DNA of 60,000 nt from Apostichopus japonicus. Taxonomy: Eukaryota; Echinodermata; Holothuroidea; Aspidochirotida; Stichopodidae. A model generated the notes under the pieces. The model was not told where the DNA came from. It saw only the letters and a list, made by a program, of their open reading frames with translations, and did not search any database. Made by a program: the position numbers and the translations under genes. Shown piece after piece: positions 47,268 through 60,000 of the stretch (position 1 is its first letter; each line of letters begins with the position of its first letter). The DNA is taken from positions 2,394,501 through 2,454,500 of the forward strand of contig NC_092561.1 in NCBI RefSeq assembly GCF_037975245.1, read 5' to 3'.

Positions 47268-50200
47268 TCTATCTGTCACGTGCCATATTTAATCGCGATA
47301 CTGACCATCACAAGGCGATCAGGCTCAACCCCGACGAACGTGCTTTGTTAAATTAAGTTGGTAGTAGCGGTATCGTCCAGTGTTTGATTTTTCTCAACGC
47401 GCCGGTTGTGCTTCACAGACTACAAGATAAGTTAGAGGGCGTCGTGACTGGAAGGCCATTTGGAAGTATGTTGGACAATTTGACGAGACGTTTGATTCTC
47501 GACGAACAACCACTCTGGCGCGAAGTAGATAATTTTGACATATCTAAACATGTACGCGAGATTAAAGAATGTTTCGATTCAATCGAACAAGTGGAGGGAT
47601 TTGTCGATCAATGCTCCAGTGAAGCGTTAAACCTAGCTAATCCTTTATGGGAAATTAAATCGTGTTCTTTCAAACAGGAAGGCTTTCTGTTACTGAGATT
47701 TCACCCATGTGTTATCAGTGGGAAAAGAGCTATGTATCTATGGTGCAGTAGCCTAGCTGATACATCTTGCGAATACTCTTCACCACATCGTTTCCCCGGA
47801 AACCAGACGTGAAAAAGCGCCCTCAGTTATATCGTTAAATTTCCATTCTATTTGCTGAAATCATGGAAATATCAAACCAAGACAAAACAGTGTCGAGATG
47901 CTTTTTTCTCGAAGGATCGGAATTTCAATAACATTTGTAAGGGTAGGAAGAGACACGCATGGTCAGGTAAGATACACTTGCCTTCACTTCTTCACACAGC
48001 AGCTGTTCTAAGGACGACTTTAAGTGCCGTTTCGCTAAGTGCTTTAGCTAGCAGTATACGGTTACTACCGAATAATTTCAATGACGTTGATATGTTTCCA
48101 GTCAAATTGCTTTATGATTTCAACAACGCTTCCACTTCGTCAAGAGGTTTTCCACCATCGTACCGCGAGGCAAATATAAGCGCACCATGCAAAATTGAGG
48201 GCGCTGTTCCATGTTTATGGACTATTCGTCAAACTGTTACGTCACTTAAAGGCAACATATTCCCTTATTTGACATCGCTTACATTGAGAGTTTTGAAGGT
48301 TTTTTCAGCTCACAAACTTCCTTTCAAGTTTTTGTCGTGGCTCATGATGAAGAGGGCGCTATGTCTTTTTACCAGTCTTTCCGGTTCTACTGCTACATTA
48401 TACATCTGTGGGAGGAGAGTTCAGAATTTATGTATGTGGTACCCAGTTACACCTGATGTCATATTATCTTCGTCATTGATGACGTATTCTGACGAATGTC
48501 GTATTTGCGTGGAATTGTGGGAAGATTGTGGTATCGATCCGCATGAACTAGTCAAAGAGTGTCAGCGACAGGTAAATTGATAAGTTTGGTATCATTTTGT
48601 AGACCACACTTCATCAGAACTAAGTAACGTATTGCCTATAAGGATATTAAGGAGCCAACGTCAGAGATAATTTGTAGGCAATTTGAGATGCGTAAGTCCA
48701 TGTTCAGCCCAGTGGCTTAAATGTATGGTAGAAGTAGTGTGGTGTCAACACATCAGGCATGTAAGTCAGGAGTTATATGTTGTTGTCGTGGGGAGGGGGG
48801 GGGGGCAGGGTCGTCCTTTAATTCGTGATGGTTTTGTTCAAATGGTTGTGGCACAAATTGGGCGGGGAGGGTGGTGGGCGCATTGTCTGCACGGGCCTGC
48901 GTCACATTAATTATCGATGGTAAGCGTATCATTAAGTCTGGTGTAACTGGTATTAATCTTATTAGTGCATGGGTAGAGGACGTGAAGAAATGATATGTGA
49001 AAGCGAGGAAGGGGGGGGGGTAGCTAGGGGTAACCCTTCCATAGACTTCGATGATGACGATGACGATAAATATTACGTAGAGGGTGGTGATGCCGATGGC
49101 GTTAATGATGAATTGAACATTAGCAAAGACGATAACAATGAATAGGTTAATTGCGTCGTAAAAGAGCAGGGCAGATCCATTGAGGAGATCCGCCTCCCTC
49201 CCCACACCCTTCAATGGGAAAGATTGTACCAAGACGGAATTAGCTATATATAATTTTATCGCAAAAAGTCCAGAGTGGAGTAGACAATTAGCCTGCTTCG
49301 CGCGGATGAATTTCGAACATTTTACCGATGTTTTCTTATGTACCGCTATTTCGGTATAGTAAATGCAGTATTTACCGTTCACCCCCCCACGCCCCCACCG
49401 ACCCCTCCCTGCCACTTCTAAGGAATCTTGGATCCATCATTGAAGAGGTACGAGTATAATATTAACTCAGATTTACTATTGGTGTTCTTTTTTTCTTATT
49501 TTTAATCAGATTGAGATTCTGATGGAACTGATGAAGAACAGGCAGATACCTAAAAGAAGGAGATCTGTGTTTTACGATGATGTGGACTTAGATGACCTTG
49601 ATCTGGTAAATAAGTTGACCAATTTAGATGGAATTACAGAAATTGATCTTAAGATGATAGGCGTTGAGCGTTGTGTATGTTAGACTCTTAGTGATTTTAG
49701 AAAGCTCGTTGGTGGGGGATTGTGTGGGGGATTGTGTGGGGGATTGGGTGGGGGATTGGGTGGGGGATTGGGTGGGGGATTGGGTGGGGGGTGTGGATGA
49801 GAAAGTGGTGAGGTAGGGTAGGGGATTGTGTGGGGGAGGAGATGAGATGGGGTGGGGGTAGGGTTTGGGTTTCTTGATTATGCATCTGTATATACAGAAC
49901 GCTAAAAGCCGCATTAATTGCTACCCTGCTATATTTTCTACAAGTGAAAAAGAAGTAAAGTTACTATGATACGCATATACAAACAGAAATGTTCAAAACA
50001 ATACAATCGCAGATATTATGTTAGAAACATTGATTTTGCTTCTGAATAATCTCACATCATTTAAAAAAAAAAAAATTTCTTTGACAGAACTGTGGAGATG
50101 AAGTCCAGGACGATACCGCATCTGCCCACGTTACTAAACACATGACCAAGTTATTCATTGAAAGGTCCAAAGTGGACTCGATGGCAAACGGCACTGGAGG

Positions 50201-50435
50201 AAATTTTATCCAGGCCACGGCGGCAAGTGAAAACGAAGTAGACGACGGTATTGATCATTACCAATTACAAGACATTCCGTCTGTATCTAAAGAGGCATAC
50301 CTCAGAGATATTGACGAATTACCTCACAGACTTTCAAAAGATGGGCAATCCACCCATCCTCCTACATCAGACTTTGAAGTTGGAATAGAAATATCTCCAC
50401 CTGTAGAGAGGAGAAATTCAGCAGCTTTATTATAA
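47268..50435 (+). pseudogene. Wax ester synthase/DGAT-like acyltransferase, likely dead
   Basis: Exons: 47268-48571, 49510-49605 and 50088-50435, each with GT-AG boundaries and agreeing phases; the first acceptor follows a long pyrimidine tract, so earlier exons must exist outside the recognised sequence. The reading resembles the WS/DGAT family: FDISKHVREI, NPLWEI, then the region of the acyltransferase HHxxxDG motif, which here reads HPCVISG, losing the second His and the Asp. The C-terminal part (GSTATLYICGRRVQN, about 48380) resembles the family's second domain. The same frame is interrupted by TAA at 47354 and TGA at 47810, with no frameshift anywhere. The last exon is acidic and Ser/Thr-rich and ends at a normal stop. 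The family makes wax esters or triacylglycerol from acyl-CoA; this copy probably does not. Confidence 0.65.
49711..49800. repeat. 12-bp G-rich minisatellite
   Basis: About seven units of GGGGGATTGGGT or GGGGGATTGTGT on the plus strand, in the last intron of the acyltransferase relic. It is prone to G-quadruplex formation. Confidence 0.9.
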
Positions 50436-50912
<477 letters not shown>

Positions 50913-50989
50913 CCTTTACAACCATGCCGACATCTTCTCTATAAAACAGTTTCAATTCCTGCTACTGCTTGTCACTTTCGGTGATCATG

Positions 50990-51035
50990 CACTGAAGAAG
51001 AGCTAGTTTTGCTCGAAAGCTCTGCAAAAACCAAA
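50990..51035 (+). ncRNA. Hammerhead-like motif near TA tract (tentative)
   Basis: CTGAAGA, then a GAGC...GCTC stem with a seven-base loop, then GAAA and GCTCTGC. The order matches a hammerhead core with CUGAAGA in place of CUGAUGA. A cleavage site was not assigned. Confidence 0.35.
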
Positions 51036-51144
51036 CATTGGCTGTTTTACTTCCAATCACTTACCTAATTCAATTATTGTATCTCACTCGAGATCCAGCC
51101 TTTCTCTAAATGCAGCATAGTTGTTTAACAGTTTTTCCGTTATT

Positions 51145-51147
<3 letters not shown>

Positions 51148-51197
<50 letters not shown>
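51148..51197. repeat. (TA)n at 3' end of a LINE
   Basis: 50 bases of TA immediately 3' (minus strand) of the LINE fragment, as a tail or target. Confidence 0.95.
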
Positions 51198-51201
<4 letters not shown>

Positions 51202-52045
51202 GGCGTTTCTTACAGTACTGTTGAACTTTTACAGCAAACTTAAACTTATAAAAGAATGTTTCCCTGTCTAGTTGTACATTTCTTCTTGAGCAATCAGAAA
51301 TATAAATCTTCATATGTAATATCAGAAAATTATATGGACTATATTCCTGACATAGTAAACCAAAGAAAATATCTTCTTTCGAAAAGAAAAACTGCTTGTT
51401 CAATAGTCGTCTCTCAATATCTAAAATAAAATAGGAGACCAGGCTACATTCCCAAAAGAGGTGTTCAATAGTCTCCTCATGTAACTTACAAAAAGAACAA
51501 TTTGGCGAGTCTACAATATTCATATTAAAAAGCAATTTCTTAGTAGGGATAATTCTATGCAAAAATTTGAACTGAAAATATTGCAAACGTGCTTCAGTAA
51601 TACTCTTGTATGGCATCCTAAACAACATCGCCCACTGCTCAGATTCAAAAGAATAAACAGTGTTCCACTTATCAAGTGAGGTGGGCAAAGAGGTTACCCC
51701 TTTTAGAAAAACCGGATTAAGTATGTGGGAAACGGAATAATTACCCATAATTTTCTCAAGTAAGAGTTCACTGACAGTAGGGTTATTATCGGTATCCTGT
51801 AAGCCGATTTTCTAATGACGAGGAATCGCTTTCATTAAACCCCAGTAGTGAATAAACGCAAAATTACCAATATTGTAGGTCCTAACAAAAGTAAGGAAAT
51901 CAAGAGGTCTATTATTAACATAAAAAAAGTCGGCAATTTTCATAATCCCCTTTTTGAACAGAATATCGTAAAAAATGGTCTTACTGTTAATTTTTACACT
52001 GGAATTATTCCAGATATACTCATTTCCAAAATATTATTAGGTGGG
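51198..52045 (-). mobile_element. L1/Tx1-like LINE 3' fragment, third locus
   Basis: The minus frame encodes an RT-tail region with LHRIIPTKKLLFN and the zinc-binding pattern CSFCKLHEETIEHLFWEC, then a C-terminus ending at the TA tract. Upstream (to about 52045) the frame continues through one stop near 51815. It is related to, but clearly a different family from, the LINE copies at 0.9-3.4 and 13.3-15.7 kb. The RT itself is absent (5' truncation). Confidence 0.75.
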
Positions 52046-52322
52046 GCATAAGATGAATTTTCATTTATATGATGACTTAAAAAAAACAGCTTCATTCTAG
52101 ATTAATTATTGTGTAACAACAAAATAAAATTTGACATTGTATGTTTCTGTATATATATATTGTCGAAGAAATAAACAGGAGGAAACAAAATATATGTAAA
52201 TACATTATCCGATGCAAATATAGAGGTTTCTAGTGCAAGAATAATAAATTTGTTTTGATAACGAATCGATCTCTGAAACGAGGTGTCCTTTTACCCTGAC
52301 CATTGTTACTAACGATTTTCTC

Positions 52323-52325
<3 letters not shown>

Positions 52326-52360
<35 letters not shown>
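52326..52360. repeat. (TA)n microsatellite
   Basis: A TA run directly to the left of the inverted-repeat element. Confidence 0.95.
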
Positions 52361-56255
<3,895 letters not shown>

Positions 56256-56257
56256 TG

Positions 56258-56361
<104 letters not shown>

Positions 56362-57494
56362 CCCCACCGCCTCTGCCCCTTCTCCCCTCGACTTCTCCTC
56401 TTATACCCCCCCCCCCAGCTCTTTCAAATTAACAAGGGTTCATGCATATGATGTGAAGTACAAGAACGATTGTTACTTGGTAGCAGATCAGCTCCATTTC
56501 TTTTCTTTCTTCCTGTTGTTTACTATGCTGGATCTGTTGCTCTTAATGTTGTAGAAGTGAGATGCCTGTACAAACATCTCACTTCGACCGCTATCATTTT
56601 GGGTTTGGTTCGATACTTGTTCCAATTTTAATCACACAAGTGAAAATAAACTTATAATATGCTCATGGATCAGGCGTGTGCTCTTGGGTGAAGTTGGAAG
56701 ATGTCCCCTTACCCCCCCCCCCCATCACCCCCTGCAATCCCCATTAATGCAATGACAAGGTTGCACAATCTACATAGACATGACAAAATAATAATCAATG
56801 GTCAACTATGCACATTATAGAACTGTACAGTGAGATTTGGATTCATGTGACTCTTTGCTACAACCAAATTTCTTTGCTGGCTCTCGGAGAAAACTTGTGA
56901 GAGACTAGACGAATGGAAGCGTCGGGGAGGAGATGAATGGAGTTGAGGTGGAAGATGGAAAGGACGGGAGAGAGGGTTGAGGGGGTAAACCGAGGAGGAG
57001 AAAGGTTAAGTGAGTGAAGGGTGGGGGGGGGGACTGGAAAAGACTACAGCTGAGGGTAGTCTATTATCAACGCCTCCCTTATGCCACCTCTCCCCCCAAC
57101 TGGAGACTCCATCTCTCTTGGTATGAAATAGATTGAAGACTGAGGTTTTTTAATAAGAAAGTTGGGAATTATTTCATTTAAACTATGAATAGCAACACAG
57201 AGCGAAACAAAAGACAGAATCATTTAGAGGGTAGATTGTTTTAATCAAGCTTTAAACAGGAAGTATTCCCAACACCTTTAGTGGTAGCGGCACCAATTAA
57301 TTAGAAAGGGACATTCAATGATGTCACACTGGTGTGTGATACCTGTCAAATTAGCAATGCAAGAATCGCACGTCGAGCATTGCACCCTAGCAAAATGAAA
57401 CATGAAATATTGAAGATGCACATTGAGTAAGCCTACAACGTCTGTATGACGTCACAATAGACACTGTGTAACGCCACTATTTATGCCACACAGC

Positions 57495-60000
57495 TTACAA
57501 ACGAATTTTACATATGAAAGGTTTTTCAAGCAAACACGGCTGGTAATTCCATGTGCCGACATCTTCGTTATGGGCGCCTTTCCACATTACCCCGCATAAA
57601 TCTTCACCCCAGCCAAAGTTTGGCTTAGCATTATCCAAGTTATTATACGTGATTGGTGCTCCTTCAATCCACTCATTGCCTAGTCTAAAGCTCATTTTTG
57701 AAAAGCCAATCCAGTAATCCTGAAAAATAAAAGAGAAAGAAAAATAGCGATTACATCAGTAACTTTCAATAACTTCTGTAACCATGACAACATACTAAAT
57801 ATTGTTCAACATTCACAAGAAAGATTTCAGCAACCTCTAAGAAAGGTTTAAGCATATCAAGAAAGTGTTGCACATCTTGAATTGACTTTGAATCTCTGTT
57901 TACATGGTACTCTTAAAGGTAATCAGTGTTGTTTTTGATATATGCTAGAAAGTCCGATAATGGTCACCAAGGCTCATATTTCATCAAGCTAACAACATGT
58001 ATACCGCCACCAACCGACCTACTAAAACACCTAATCGCATATTCAAATAATTCTCAATGGCCGAGAACGCGTCTACCGAATAAAAACCCTCAAGAAAGCA
58101 CGTTCGAAAATTTCAAGCGAGCTAAGCTTGCTAGATAATCGTTTGGACCAATACTGGTATCGGCGGCAACAACATTTTGATTTTTTGAAAGCAAAAAAGG
58201 TGATAGAGGCCTAATTTTTCGATCCAAGCGAAAATTTACTACCGAAATATTTAACAGAGGGGAATGGACATACAGCTCTTGATCAACATCTCAGACAGGG
58301 CGGGGGGGGGGGGGGAGGGGGAGAGTGTGACAGGGTGTGCAATGGACAAAGATACGAGGAAGACTAAAATCAAGCTTGTCCTATTCTGTATCTTTGTCTT
58401 CAAAATAACATTTTGAGTTTGGTCGAGTAATTTTTTGTTTGTATTTCGACTTAAAAAAAGAATGGCTTTAAACAAGATTACAATAGTAATTATCAGCGGT
58501 TTTGTTTCAACAAATTGAAGCTAGTAAAAGAGTCATTAATGAATTTGATTCGATATTCTCCATTTCGTCGCCAAGTCACTGTGCATGTTTGTCCTATATG
58601 TACGTATAGCTATTAGGCTAGTCCGGTACTTTTTCTCCACTATTTAAAATGATATTCGCTTAATCGAAGAAAAATTTCAAATTGATGAAAAGACACCTCA
58701 ATAATTTTTGCAATGAAAAGTGCTGAATCCAAACCATACCCACGAGAATTATTCCATATATATATATAAAAATTATGTATTCTTATTATATCCCAGTATT
58801 CACACAGCCAAGACCACTATCGATTCCAAAATAAATAATTCCTTGCTTCAGATCTATTTCCATTAAATATATTTTTCTTAAATTTGTTATATTTGAAATA
58901 CTCCTTCCGTCCCCTTAGCCAGTGGCGGAGATAGGGGTATTGGTCAGAGAGGGCGAGAATGGTCTGTGGGGAGCTTTCGACACTGTCTAAGCCGAGGGCC
59001 ACCGCAGCTTGGGGATGAGCGTACAGAATTTTTGAGTTAAGATACTCCCTGATCGCAGGAAATGACCCTTCCCGGGCCTTGTTAATTTGCAGATAAACGA
59101 AGAAGAAAAAGGTGTCATCGCCATTTTGTCAGAAAATTACACCAACAAAATATGACAAATTACAATAGGTATTTGAGAGCGCAATAAAAAAGTCAATAAT
59201 CGAAAATAACTTAAAAGTGGTAAAAAGCTGAAAAGGGTACCAGCAGTCCATTTGAGTCCGTCAGGGAGGGGGGGGGGCATCCGCCGCCTCTGACTGTATG
59301 GACGCTCCGCCACTGCCCTTCGCCCTCCACCGCCCCAACCGTCGCTACTCTCCTTCTGACGGTAAACTCCCCCTTCGTTCTGACTTACCTGTCCCTGAGA
59401 GGGATCCACCGGTTCCCTTGAGGTTCTCCAGTAATCCAAAAGAAAGTTGTTTTCTTCATCAGAGACGATCGAGACCAGATTACTATTACACGGCCAGTCG
59501 CAATCTAGGCTTGCCGCAACCTGACAATAGCTAACCGCATCATACCAGTTGAATCTGTGTGGTTCATTGTACCACCTGGTCAAGATAATCATTAAAACGA
59601 ACGATTATCAATTATAATAAAACAATTTCCTTCTCGCTCGCCAAGAAATGGAATGTTTATATAGTTGTCGATTTAAACGTGATTTAAAAGAGTTTTCCTA
59701 TCCTTTCCGTTAACAACGATACCTTTCTCAGAAAGAGAGAAAATATTCTTTAATATAGAATATATTTCCTGATATTTTGATTTGCATCATTCTGTAGGAT
59801 AGCGATATTTATTTTCCATAATTATCTTTAGTATGATTTAGTATATTTCATTATTTCAAATGACTTCAAATGATGGACAAGATTTAGGAATTTTACAATA
59901 TCGCAAAATAGAAGAAAATATTAGAAAATAAGAAAACCAGATAAGAAAATATGATTATTACCTGTAGCAGTTACCGAGAGCGAAAGTCCATCCATGGGGA
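57495..60000 (-). CDS. Secreted C-type lectin C (KPN variant), partial
   Basis: Exons on the minus strand are 59962-beyond 60000 (cut by the window), 59389-59575 and 57495-57719, with the same phases and GT-AG boundaries as lectins A and B. Exon 2 has the same length as in A. The lectin fold is kept (DYWIGF, CGVMW, CKIRL end), but the sugar motif reads KPN where A has EPN and B has QPD, and the calcium-site motif reads WNY in place of WDD. A nearby conserved Trp is Leu (NNLDN). Loss of acidic ligands suggests weak or no calcium binding; this is inference. The visible frame is intact, so it looks functional with changed binding. Confidence 0.85.
58920..59315. mobile_element. hAT-like MITE, CAGTGGCGGAG family, copy 2
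   Basis: The ends CAGTGGCGGAG and CTCCGCCACTG are inverted repeats. The flanks CCCTTAGC and CCCTTCGC match at 7 of 8 bases. The equivalent position in lectin units A and B has an empty site (single CCCTTCGC). It sits in lectin C intron 2, 74 bases from the exon 2 donor. Confidence 0.92.

Larger units (their letters stand above)
56385..60000 (-). repeat. Lectin duplication unit C (cut by window end)
   Basis: Third copy of the lectin unit, separated from unit B by about 44 kb. The 3' flank keeps one TGACGTCA palindrome (near 57449); the second has decayed to TAACGCCA. Confidence 0.85.

Noticed and set aside
47810-47812. An intron removing the in-frame TGA
   Set aside because: The candidate GTGAAA donor with the acceptor near 47894 has no pyrimidine tract and breaks the reading phase.

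Overview
This window looks like nuclear DNA of a marine invertebrate, plausibly an echinoderm. It is AT-rich, has GT-AG introns, and is loaded with simple repeats and transposons, including non-LTR elements, a Ty3/gypsy element and many short hAT-like elements with 8-bp target duplications. Small secreted C-type lectins in tandem fit a deuterostome innate-immunity locus. The species assignment is inference; no rRNA or other diagnostic gene is present.

Layout. 1-4.2 kb: a decayed L1/Tx1-like LINE (minus) and a CR1-like LINE fragment (plus), carrying hAT-like MITEs. 4.4-12.1 kb: two tandem copies of a roughly 4-kb unit, each with a three-exon C-type lectin gene on the minus strand (171 and 168 aa), separated by a TA tract and a 566-bp GAA/TTC tract. 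13.3-16.5 kb: a second copy of the LINE block and a CR1-like 3' end with an (ATT)n tail. 16.6-17.8 kb: a MITE inside a MITE inside a tRNA-derived SINE. 19.2-42.9 kb: an eight-exon amino acid transporter gene on the plus strand; its splice phases all agree and its frame closes at 450 aa. Intron 2 holds a recent 9.26-kb Ty3/gypsy element (23483-32743), and intron 5 holds a minisatellite built from the exon 5 splice donor. 45.6-47.1 kb: a 1.5-kb hAT-like element. 47.3-50.4 kb: a wax ester synthase/DGAT-like gene that looks dead, with two in-frame stops and an eroded catalytic motif. 50.8-54.8 kb: long TA tracts, a third LINE fragment and a 2-kb inverted-repeat element carrying nine copies of a 14-mer. 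56.4-60.0 kb: a third copy of the lectin unit, its first exon cut by the window edge.

How the parts relate. The three lectins share signal peptide, intron positions and, for the two with visible promoters, a TATA box. They differ at the residues that set sugar and calcium binding (EPN, QPD, KPN), so this looks like a duplicated recognition module diverging in ligand. The transporter (membrane amino acid transport) and the acyltransferase relic (lipid ester synthesis) are unrelated neighbours on the opposite strand. Most remaining sequence is mobile or repetitive.

The observations most worth follow-up are the splice-donor minisatellite, the 14-mer element, the hammerhead-like cores beside TA tracts, the U2-headed retroposon and the lectin diversification. 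Everything was read by eye; no database search was run.
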